From: Collinsella sp.
GTDB taxonomy: Bacteria > Actinomycetota > Coriobacteriia > Coriobacteriales > Coriobacteriaceae
Reading direction: 5' to 3'
Assembly (NCBI GenBank): GCA_019414025.1
Contig: DXMU01000034.1
Span: forward strand, 1-21,220
DNA: 21,220 nt
A program made the position numbers and the translations under genes. The notes under the pieces were generated by a model, which worked only from the letters and a program-made list of their open reading frames with translations, was not told where the DNA came from and made no database searches. Of the stretch, positions 13,703 through 21,220 are shown piece after piece. The number at the start of each line of letters is the position of its first letter. The stretch's first letter is position 1.

Positions 13703-15562
13703 CTACTCCTCGCCCTCGAGCTTTTCGCTCGCCTCGAGCCACGCCATCTCCAGCTCGTCCATGGCGGCGTGGGCCTCGTCGATCTTTGCCTGCTGCTCGC
13801 CCAGCGCCGTGTAGTTGGTGGGATCGACCTGGGCCATGGCGGCCTCGGCCTCCTCCACGCGAGCGCGCTGCGTCTCCATCTTGCGCTCGAGCGAACTCAC
13901 CTCGCGGCGAAGCTTCTGGCGTTCGGCGTTGGAAAGGCCATTGGGCTGCCCGCTCGTCTTGGGCTTTTCGGCCGCAACCGCTGCGGCGCCGGTGTCGAAC
14001 GTGCCGGTCTTGGCGCTCGGCGCGCCCACGGGCTCGCCCTCGGCGGTGGCGTTGCACAGGCGCAGGTACTGATCCACGCCGCCGGGCATATGCGTCAGGT
14101 GGCCGTCGAGCAGCGCCCACTGCTGGTCGGTCACGCGCTCCATGAGGAAACGGTCGTGCGTCACTAGGATCAGCGTGCCAGGCCAGCCGTCGAGCAGATC
14201 CTCGACAATCGCCAGCATGTCGGTATCGAGGTCGTTGCCGGGCTCGTCCAGGATGAGCACGTTGGGCTCGTCCAGGATTGTCAGCAGCAGCGACAGGCGA
14301 CGGCGCTGGCCGCCCGAAAGATCGCCGATGCGGCTCCAGAGCTGCTGCGTCGTAAAGCCCAGACGCTCGCAGAGCTTCTCGGGCGAAGTCTCCTTGCCGT
14401 CGATGACGTAGTACTTCTTATAGTTGCTGAGCACCTCGCGGATCGTGTCGCCCATGTAGGGCTCGAGCTCTTCGAGCTGCTGCGACAGCACGCCAAAGCG
14501 CACCGTCTGGCCAATCTTCACGCGACCGCGCAGGGGCGCGATCTTGCCCTGGATCACGTCGAGCAGCGTCGACTTGCCGGCGCCGTTCTCGCCCAAAAGA
14601 CCATAGCGGTCGCCCGCACCAATGAGCCAGGTCACGTCGGAGAGCACCTGCTTGGGCGCGCCGTCGGTATCCGCATAGCCGGCGTCCACGTCGACCACGT
14701 CGATAACCTGCTTGCCCAGACGGCTCACCGCCAGGCGCTTGAGCTCCAGCTCGTCGCGCACAGGCGGCACGTCGGCAATCAGCTCGCGAGCGGCATCCAC
14801 GCGAAACTTGGGCTTGGTGGAACGCGCCTGGGCGCCGCGGCTCAGCCACGCGAGCTCCTTGCGCGCCATGTTGCGACGGCGCTCCTCGGTAACCGCGGCC
14901 ATGCGATCGCGCTCCACGCGCTGCAGGATGTAGGCCGAGTAGCCGCCCTCGAAGGGGTCGACTTGGCCGTCGTGGACCTCCCACATGCTGGTGCAGACCT
15001 CGTCCAAGAACCAGCGGTCATGCGTGACCACGAGCATGGCGCCCTGACCGCGCTGCCAGCGGGCCTTTAAGTGACGCGCAAGCCAGTTGATGGTACGCAT
15101 GTCCAGGTGGTTGGTGGGCTCGTCGAGCATGAGCACGTCGTAGTTGCCGATCAGCAGGCGCGCAAGGTCCACGCGACGGCGCTGACCGCCCGAAAGCTCG
15201 CCAACCGTGCCCTCCCAGGGCACATCGCTAATAAGACCGGCGAGAATCTGGCGCGTGCGGGGGCTCGACGCCCACTCGTACTCAGGCGTGTCGCCCACAA
15301 CGGCATGATGCACGGTATCGGTGTCGACAAGCTGGTCCTTTTGGCCGAGCAGTCCGATCGTGGTGCCGCGGCGGTGCGTCACGCGTCCGTCGTCGGGTTC
15401 CAGCGTGCCGGCGAGCACGCTCAGCAGCGTCGACTTGCCGTCGCCGTTTTTACCGACAATACCAATGCGGTCGCCCTCGCCCACGCCGAGCGTCACGCTA
15501 TCGAAAATATGCTTGGTGGGAAACTCTAGGCTGATGGAATCGCATCCCAAAAGAATCGCCAT
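13703..15562 (-). CDS. ABC-F family ATPase (Uup-like)
   Basis: This 619-residue soluble protein has two ABC ATPase domains and no membrane segment, as in ABC-F translation factors that act on ribosomes. The first domain has GKNGDGKS (37-44), LSGGQ (123-127) and DEPTNHLD (147-154). The linker has the ABC-F crosslink motif ELAWLSRGAQARSTK. The second has GENGAGKS (324-331), another LSGGQRRR and LILDEPGNDLD. The Glu-rich C-terminal coiled coil (about residues 545-619) and the NDLD form point to the Uup branch. The start at 15562 has AAGGAG 8 bases upstream; a 52-codon extension further upstream runs through the palindromic repeat and the pst terminator and is not used. The HAD phosphatase gene follows in the same unit. 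Confidence 0.92.
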   Translation of the reverse strand: MAILLGCDSISLEFPTKHIFDSVTLGVGEGDRIGIVGKNGDGKSTLLSVLAGTLEPDDGRVTHRRGTTIGLLGQKDQLVDTDTVHHAVVGDTPEYEWASSPRTRQILAGLISDVPWEGTVGELSGGQRRRVDLARLLIGNYDVLMLDEPTNHLDMRTINWLARHLKARWQRGQGAMLVVTHDRWFLDEVCTSMWEVHDGQVDPFEGGYSAYILQRVERDRMAAVTEERRRNMARKELAWLSRGAQARSTKPKFRVDAARELIADVPPVRDELELKRLAVSRLGKQVIDVVDVDAGYADTDGAPKQVLSDVTWLIGAGDRYGLLGENGAGKSTLLDVIQGKIAPLRGRVKIGQTVRFGVLSQQLEELEPYMGDTIREVLSNYKKYYVIDGKETSPEKLCERLGFTTQQLWSRIGDLSGGQRRRLSLLLTILDEPNVLILDEPGNDLDTDMLAIVEDLLDGWPGTLILVTHDRFLMERVTDQQWALLDGHLTHMPGGVDQYLRLCNATAEGEPVGAPSAKTGTFDTGAAAVAAEKPKTSGQPNGLSNAERQKLRREVSSLERKMETQRARVEEAEAAMAQVDPTNYTALGEQQAKIDEAHAAMDELEMAWLEASEKLEGEE

Positions 15563-15620
15563 ATGCCCTGCTCCTTCGTAGAAATTCAACGTTGTCCATG
15601 ATAGCAGCGAGCCCCACCCC

Positions 15621-15657
15621 AAACCACCACGAAGGTGCCTGTCCCCTTTGTGGTGGT
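15621..15657 (-). repeat. 37-base palindromic dispersed repeat, copy 2
   Basis: On the minus strand it agrees with copy 1 (2754-2790, plus strand) at 34 of 37 positions. Two of the three changes are in a stem arm (the first turns the arm into a perfect match there) and one is in the loop. It lies between the pst terminator and the ABC-F gene. Confidence 0.8.
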
Positions 15658-15674
15658 CGTTTCGGTCGCAGAGC

Positions 15675-15711
15675 AAAAAGGCGGGCCATCTCGCAAAAGA
15701 GATGACCCGCC
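15675..15711 (-). terminator. Intrinsic terminator of the pst operon
   Basis: A 13-bp stem (15680-15692 with 15699-15711, one mismatch) with a 6-base loop is followed on the minus strand by TTTTT (plus-strand A run at 15675-15679). It lies 57 bases after the pstB stop. Confidence 0.87.
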
Positions 15712-15767
15712 TCTCCAATCAGTCCCGCGGGGGCCGTGGCCGCCGCGGGCCTCAAGCATGTCCCGGA

Positions 15768-16636
<869 letters not shown>

Positions 16637-16640
<4 letters not shown>

Positions 16641-17554
16641 TCGGCCGTCATCCTCCTTGCCAGTTGCTTGCCCACGATACGGGCGACTACGTTAAACAGC
16701 AGCACGCAAATCATCAGCAGTGCCGCGGTGCCCCAGACGATCTGCTGGGCCTCGGGGCTGCCCTCGCCATAGATCTTGTAGATATGAACGGCGAGCGACT
16801 CGCCGGGACGGAACACGTTCCAGGCGCAGGTGGGGCTCGACAGGTTAAAACTCAAGAAGTTCAGGCGAACCGGCGAGCTCATGCCCGAGGTAAAGAGCAG
16901 CGCCGCGGCCTCGCCAAACACGCGGCCGGCCGAAAGCACGATGCCGGTCACGATGGCGGGCATGGCCTCGGGAATCAGGATGTGCAGTGTGGCCTCCCAG
17001 CGAGTGAGGCCCATGGCCAGGCACGCATCGCGCTGGGCCTGCGGCACGTCCTCGAGCGCCTGCTGAATCACGCGCACCAGGATGGGGATGTTGAACATGG
17101 TGAGCGCGACGGCGCCGGAGATGATGGAGTACTTCCAGCCCAGCTGCACCGAGAACACCAGAAAGCCGAACATGCCCACGACAATGGAGGGCAGCGAGGA
17201 CAGCGTCTCGATGGCGGTGGAGGCGATGTCGCGGATGGGTCCGTCCGGCGCGTACTCAACCAAGAACACCGCGCCGCCCAGGCTGATGGGCACCGATATA
17301 CCTAAGGTGATCAGCAGCAGGTAGAACGAGTCGAACAGCTGGTAGAGCACGCCGCCCTGGGTTCCGTTGGCGCGCGCGGGCTGCGTGAGGAAGCCCGGTT
17401 GGAACAGCGTCGAGATGCCCTCGAACAGGATGTAGGCCACCATGGAGACGACGATGAGCATGACGATGGCGACAATTGCCGTCAGCACGCCCGTGGCGAT
17501 GCGGTCCTGCTTTTGGACACGCCCGAGTCTTGCCTCGTCGATATGGATGCGCAT
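16637..17554 (-). CDS. pstA: Phosphate ABC transporter permease PstA
   Basis: This 305-residue inner-membrane permease has about six helices, starting with TGVLTAIVAIVMLIVVSMVAYILF. The PstA-type segments SLGGAVFLVEYAP, LSSLPSIVVGMFGF and the EAA-like loop VPQAQRDACLAMGLTRWEATLHILIPEAMPAIVTG, which docks to PstB, are all present. FGEAAALLFTSG follows in the usual place. The ATG at 17554 (MRIHIDEAR) lies 1 base after the pstC stop; a TTG at 17587 would overlap pstC and is less likely. No clear ribosome binding site is seen, so translation probably depends on coupling with pstC. Confidence 0.93.
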
Positions 17555-17555
17555 G

Positions 17556-18464
17556 CTAGCCACGAGCCTTCGCCCCCTTGCGGCCAATGAGATGGATGAT
17601 CAGGATGAAGATGAGGCTCATGCCCATCAGCAGCAAACCGAGCGCCCACAGGACATCGTCCTGGGCCGAGCCCTCGGCATAGACCGCCATGGACGTGGTG
17701 AGCGTGGTGGTGATGGTGGACGCCGGCGACAGCAGCGACGTCGGCATGGCCTCGATGCCGCCGATAACCATGCGCACGGCGAGCGTTTCGCCAAAGGCGC
17801 GGGTCATGCCAAGGATGACCGCGGTCATGAGCGACGGCATGGCGGACTTGAGCACCACGTGCCAGATGGTCTGCCAGCGGGTGTAGCCCAGCGCGAGCGA
17901 GCCCTGACGGTAGCTGTCGGGCACAGCGCGCAGGCCATCGACCGAAAGCGTGGTCATCGTCGGCAGAATCATGACTGCCAGCACGATAGCGCCGGGCAAG
18001 ATACCCAGACCCGTGCTCACGTGGAAAACGCTCTTCATAAGACCGACGACCACGTGAAAGCCGATCAGGCCAAAGACGACCGAGGGAATGCCGGTCAAAA
18101 GCTCAATAAGCGGCTGAAAGATCTTGGAACCAAACTTAGGCTGGATCTCGACCGCAAAGATGGCAGAGCCGATGGCGATGGGCAGCGCGATAAGCGTGGA
18201 GAGCACCATGACCGCAAACGAGGTGACGATCAGGGGCAGGGCGCCGGTATAAGGCAGGCCGTTTTCGGCTGTGTTGGCCAGGTCCCACTTGGTGCCGGCA
18301 AAGAACTCGACGACCGAGACGCCGTCCTTGACAAAAGCCGAGAGGCCCTTTTGGGCGACCATAAAGATGAGCGCGGCAACGACAAGCGTCACGAGCGCTA
18401 CGCACGCACCCGTGACGCCCAGGCCCACGTTCTCAAGGTCGCGCTTTGGCAGCTGTTTTGCCAT
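17556..18464 (-). CDS. pstC: Phosphate ABC transporter permease PstC
   Basis: This 302-residue permease pairs with PstA to form the phosphate channel. Helix one is VTGACVALVTLVVAALIFMVA. GTKWDLANT followed by the GALPLIVTSFAVMVLSTLIALPIAIGSAIF helix region, LLTGIPSVVFGLIG and the EAA-like loop VPDSYRQGSLALGYTRWQTIWHVVLKSAMPSLMTA are characteristic of PstC. GMTRAFGETLAVRMVIGG follows, as usual. GAAAGG lies 6 bases before the ATG. It is 24 bases after pstS. Confidence 0.94.
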   Translation of the reverse strand: MAKQLPKRDLENVGLGVTGACVALVTLVVAALIFMVAQKGLSAFVKDGVSVVEFFAGTKWDLANTAENGLPYTGALPLIVTSFAVMVLSTLIALPIAIGSAIFAVEIQPKFGSKIFQPLIELLTGIPSVVFGLIGFHVVVGLMKSVFHVSTGLGILPGAIVLAVMILPTMTTLSVDGLRAVPDSYRQGSLALGYTRWQTIWHVVLKSAMPSLMTAVILGMTRAFGETLAVRMVIGGIEAMPTSLLSPASTITTTLTTSMAVYAEGSAQDDVLWALGLLLMGMSLIFILIIHLIGRKGAKARG

Positions 18465-18488
18465 TGCAAACCTTTCCGGGGCGGTTAC

Positions 18489-19424
18489 TTATTTAGAGGA
18501 GACCTTGCCGCTGGCGTCCTTGACGACCTTCATGGCAGAGACGGGAATGAAGCCCTGCTCCTCGACGAGCTTGCCCTGGACGTCGTCGGAGAGCATGAAC
18601 TCCAGGAAGGCCTTGGTGGCCTCGTCGGCGTCCTTTGCGCAGTACATGTGCTCGGTAGCCCAGATCTTGAAGGAGTCGTCGGTGACGTTTGCGCTCTTGG
18701 GCTCGACGCCCTCGACCTTGATGGCGTTGAACTTGGAGTCATCGAAGTGCGAGAAGTCGAGGTAGGAGATGGCGTTGTCGGTGCTGCCCATCTGAGTCTG
18801 GACATCGCCGGACTTGTCGAGCTCGGCGTCGCCCTTAAAGTCGACGGCCTCATCGCCAAAGACGGCGGCCTCGAAGGTGGCGCGGGTGCCGGAGCCGGCC
18901 TTGCGGTTGAGGACGACGATGGTAGCGTCGTCACCGCCGACCTCCTTCCAGTTGGTGATCTGGCCGGAGAAGATGCCCTTGAGCTGCTCGAGGGACAGGT
19001 CGTCGACCTTCACGTTCTTGGAGACGACGGGACCCATACCCACAACGGCGACCTCGTGGTCAACGAGGTTCTTGACCTGATCGGCCTCGAGCTTGGTCTC
19101 GGCAAAGACGTCGGAGTTACCGATGGTAACGGTGCCGGCGGCGACAGCGGTCAGGCCCTTGCCCGAACCGTTGCCCGAACCGGAGACGGAGACGTCGGGG
19201 TTGGCATCCATGAACTTCTCGGCAGCGGCCTCGACGAGAGCTTGGAACGAGGAGGCGCCGTCGTAGGTCACCTCGCCGGAGACGGACTCGGCGGCGGCGC
19301 TACCCTTGGCGGCGGCGTCGGATGCGCCGGAGCCGCCACAACCAACGAGACCGAGACCGACGATGCTGGCAAGACCACCAGCGAGGCCGAGGAACTGACG
19401 ACGAGAATAAGCCTGATCGAGCAT
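18489..19424 (-). CDS. pstS: Phosphate-binding lipoprotein PstS
   Basis: PstS captures phosphate outside the membrane and delivers it to PstCA. The 311 residues begin with a signal peptide that combines a twin-arginine-like motif (SRRQFLG, residues 7-13) with a lipobox, LVGC (Cys29), so this should be a lipid-anchored protein, perhaps exported folded by Tat. Phosphate-binding elements are YDGASSFQAL, SGSGNGSGKGLTAV with IGNSDVF, and RKAGSGTRATF. The C-terminus is of the usual type (FLEFMLSDDVQGKLVEEQGFIPV). The start at 19424 is chosen because AAGGA lies 6 bases upstream and the signal peptide begins properly there. As first gene of pstSCAB it is expected to respond to phosphate starvation, but no clear Pho box was found. 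Confidence 0.95.
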   Translation of the reverse strand: MLDQAYSRRQFLGLAGGLASIVGLGLVGCGGSGASDAAAKGSAAAESVSGEVTYDGASSFQALVEAAAEKFMDANPDVSVSGSGNGSGKGLTAVAAGTVTIGNSDVFAETKLEADQVKNLVDHEVAVVGMGPVVSKNVKVDDLSLEQLKGIFSGQITNWKEVGGDDATIVVLNRKAGSGTRATFEAAVFGDEAVDFKGDAELDKSGDVQTQMGSTDNAISYLDFSHFDDSKFNAIKVEGVEPKSANVTDDSFKIWATEHMYCAKDADEATKAFLEFMLSDDVQGKLVEEQGFIPVSAMKVVKDASGKVSSK

Positions 19425-19621
19425 GATCTTCCTTTCATACATGCGACTCGCGGGCACCCTGCCCGCTTTGCTGTTTGGAAAGATACGGTCTCGATCGGGC
19501 GACGACCGCCTTATCTGCGGTTTCTTACGGACATTTGATAGACCCTTACCGCAAGCTCTGCCCAGCCTTTACAAACGGATAACAAACCCGCCACCAAGCA
19601 TGACCCGCCTTTTACACCAAT
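19425..19621. other. Leader and promoter region of the pst operon
   Basis: No gene. It must hold the pst promoter on the minus strand, but no convincing -35/-10 pair could be assigned. A perfect small inverted repeat, GCGGGCA-CCC-TGCCCGC, lies at 19450-19466, 25 bases upstream of the pstS start, and could affect pstS mRNA. Confidence 0.45.
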
Positions 19622-19697
19622 AAAAACAAAGTTGCGGTGAAATAGTTCCTGCTTGGCCATCAAATGGCCCATTCTAGGAACTATTCCACCGCAACTT
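19622..19697 (-). terminator. Terminator after the dipeptidase gene, with nested hairpin
   Basis: Outer arms 19629-19650 and 19676-19697 pair at 21 of 22 positions; GGCCAT/ATGGCC (19655-19660 and 19664-19669) forms an inner hairpin. On the minus strand the stem is followed by TTTGTTTTTA. It lies 48 bases after the dipeptidase stop. Confidence 0.85.
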
Positions 19698-19744
19698 AAA
19701 AAGCCCGGACGAAAGGGGTGCTAAGTTGTTAAAACGCCGCAGCC

Positions 19745-21181
19745 TTAAAGCTCAAGCTCGTTCAAACGTAAGATCGCCACGATATAAATCTTGAGCGCCT
19801 GCTTGAGCTGTTCCTCGTTGGCGCACTCATTGGGGCCGTGCATCTGGCCGCCCCATGCGGGCAGCTCCAGGCCGGTCTCCTCGGGGCCAAACGAGACGGC
19901 GCGGGCAAAGTTGCGTGCGTACGTGCCGCCGCCCATGGCAAAGGGCTCAGCATGCTTGCCCGTAAACTCGTTATAGGTATCAATAAGCGCCTTCACGGCC
20001 GGATCGTCGGCAGAGACCGAGAACGGCACCTTCGCACGACCCACACGGCACGTCACGCCAAAACGGCCCACGAGCGGATCGAGCTGCTCGCGGATGGTAT
20101 CGGCACTCGTGCTGTCGGGGAAGCGCACGTCGATGACCTGCTCAATATGGCCATCCGCCACGCGGGTGACGCCAGCGTTGCAGGTAAGCGGGCCAAACGC
20201 CGGACTCGTCGCATCGATACCTAGGCCGCGGCCATAGGCGTCCGCATGCACAAAAGCCAGGAACTTGACGAACTCGTGCTCGGCAGGTCTCAGCAGGCGC
20301 TCGTCGCGCGCACCAAACGCATCCTCGGCCTCGCGCAGATACGCCACGATGAGGCCGACGGCATTGATCGTTCCCTCGGGCATCGAGGCATGACCGCCAA
20401 TGCCGTGGGCGAAAATCTGGGCATGTCCGTTGTCGAGTGCTGTGATCTCCAGGCGGTCGGCGTTCTCGACCGGTGCCGGCAGCTCATCGGCGTCAATCGC
20501 AAGCTCGCAGATAGACTGCGACGGAATGGCGTTGCTCGCCTCGGCACCGCTCCAGGACACAATACGACCGCCGTCGATCTTGGAGCTCACAAATGTCGCC
20601 CCAAACTGGCCCTTCTCGGCATTGCAGACCGGGAACTCGGCATCGGGCGTAAACAGAAAGTCGGGGTCTGCGTGGTTCTCCAGATAATGGTGAACGTCGG
20701 ACATGCCCACTTCCTCATCGCAGCCCAGCAGCGCGCGGAAGGTATAGCGCGGCACAATGCCGTGTTTGAGCAGATAAGCGCCAGCGTAGAGCGACAGCAC
20801 CGCCGGGCCCTTGTCGTCGATCACGCCGCGGCCGAGCAGCCAGCCCTCGCGACGCTCCATCGCAAATGGGTCGGTATTCCAGCCGGGGCCGGCAGGCACC
20901 ACGTCCACATGGCAGATAGTCGCGAGCTGCTTATCGCCGCGACCCGGAATATCGGCGATGCCCACAAAGCCCTCGTCATCGCTCGTCTGGTAGCCGAGCT
21001 TTTGCGCAATGCCGAGCGCGCAATCGAGCGCATCACGGACCGGGCGGCCAAACGGCGCACCGGGCTCCGCATCGGCAGCAACGGCCACAGACGGATAGCT
21101 CACCAGCTGCTCGATATCGGCGACGACATCTTCCCAGACCTCGTCGACATATTCGGCAACGCTCTGCTCCACCTGATTCAT
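19745..21181 (-). CDS. PepV/Sapep-like M20 family dipeptidase
   Basis: This 478-residue cytoplasmic metallopeptidase would cleave dipeptides, using two Zn or Mn ions. It matches the PepV/Sapep branch of M20: HVDVVPAGPGW (ligand His91, Asp93), LLGRGVIDDKGPAVLSLYA (bridging Asp122), LLGCDEEVGMSDVHHYLENH (catalytic Glu156, Glu157), DFLFTPDAEFPVCNAEKG (Asp180), the lid motif GIGGHASMPEGTINA, and GGGTYARNF followed by QMHGPNE with the last ligand histidine. Length and motif order fit PepV, a different branch from the truncated M20 protein at the left edge. The start at 21181 has a perfect AAGGAGG 6 bases upstream. A single-gene unit closed by the terminator at 19622-19697. Confidence 0.92.
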   Translation of the reverse strand: MNQVEQSVAEYVDEVWEDVVADIEQLVSYPSVAVAADAEPGAPFGRPVRDALDCALGIAQKLGYQTSDDEGFVGIADIPGRGDKQLATICHVDVVPAGPGWNTDPFAMERREGWLLGRGVIDDKGPAVLSLYAGAYLLKHGIVPRYTFRALLGCDEEVGMSDVHHYLENHADPDFLFTPDAEFPVCNAEKGQFGATFVSSKIDGGRIVSWSGAEASNAIPSQSICELAIDADELPAPVENADRLEITALDNGHAQIFAHGIGGHASMPEGTINAVGLIVAYLREAEDAFGARDERLLRPAEHEFVKFLAFVHADAYGRGLGIDATSPAFGPLTCNAGVTRVADGHIEQVIDVRFPDSTSADTIREQLDPLVGRFGVTCRVGRAKVPFSVSADDPAVKALIDTYNEFTGKHAEPFAMGGGTYARNFARAVSFGPEETGLELPAWGGQMHGPNECANEEQLKQALKIYIVAILRLNELEL

Positions 21182-21204
21182 GGACGACCTCCTTACCAAT
21201 GAGC

Positions 21205-21220
21205 GGCGAGCGCGCTCGCC
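21205..21220. repeat. 16-base perfect palindrome upstream of the dipeptidase gene
   Basis: GGCGAGCGCGCTCGCC at the window edge is fully self-complementary and lies 23 bases before the dipeptidase start codon. It could be an operator, part of an upstream terminator, or chance in GC-rich DNA. Confidence 0.35.

Noticed and set aside
12758..14167. A 469-codon plus-strand open frame
   Set aside because: It is antisense to the HAD phosphatase and the end of the ABC-F gene, and its Arg/His/Val-rich product resembles no protein.
15563..15718. 52-codon upstream extension of the ABC-F gene
   Set aside because: It runs through the palindromic repeat and the pst terminator, whereas 15562 has a good ribosome binding site and begins the ABC domain properly.
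17442..19538. A 698-codon plus-strand open frame opposite pstS, pstC and pstA
   Set aside because: It is antisense to three clearly recognised genes, has low-complexity Asp/Gly/His-rich content and matches no family. It is a by-product of GC-rich codon use.
19560..19616. TTTACA-type motifs as a Pho box for pstS
   Set aside because: They lie on the strand opposite to pstS transcription and their spacing does not form the direct repeats expected for PhoP/PhoB binding.

Overview
The window is GC-rich bacterial DNA, densely coded, with Shine-Dalgarno motifs (AAAGGA, AAGGAG) before most genes. Gene content, a high-GC Gram-positive-like style, DtxR- and ArsR-type metal regulation and short dispersed palindromes suggest a gut actinobacterium of the class Coriobacteriia, probably Collinsella or a close relative. 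That assignment is inference from style and content; there is no rRNA gene or other phylogenetic marker here.

Left part (1-7322). A truncated M20 metallopeptidase runs in from the left edge, followed by a short, apparently degenerate DUF1015-like protein. On the minus strand come two tandem histidine phosphatases and a nitroreductase whose promoter region holds a good DtxR/IdeR-like box. On the plus strand lie a two-gene unit (HdeD-like membrane protein and a YaiI/YqxD protein). Then follow a minus-strand heavy-metal permease (ArsP_2 type) with a His-rich loop, and a plus-strand DEDDh exonuclease. Strong hairpin terminators separate most units.

Middle part (7323-9294). A visibly more A/T-rich patch carries one large gene for a protein with a DUF559/Vsr-like nuclease-type C-terminal part. 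Four related 29-base sequences bracket it, an inverted pair on each side. This is the most unusual structure of the window and looks like a transferred or mobile island.

Metal island (9295-12845). A SmtB-type ArsR sensor, a stand-alone heavy-metal-associated (HMA) domain protein and a P1B-type Zn/Cd/Pb-exporting ATPase lacking an HMA domain form a zinc/cadmium resistance locus. Three matching SmtB-like operators lie before the sensor gene and before the ATPase. A long nested inverted repeat separates this from a convergent DtxR/MntR-type regulator, which has a 13-base inverted pair in its own promoter region.

Right part (12846-21220). All genes are on the minus strand: pstS-pstC-pstA-pstB (high-affinity phosphate import) with a terminator after pstB and no phoU; an Uup-like ABC-F ATPase coupled to a Cof-type HAD phosphatase; and, upstream of pst, a PepV-like dipeptidase. 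A 37-base palindromic repeat occurs twice, at 2754-2790 and, in opposite orientation, at 15621-15657. It marks a dispersed repeat family.

No tRNA, rRNA, CRISPR array or recognisable transposase gene was found.
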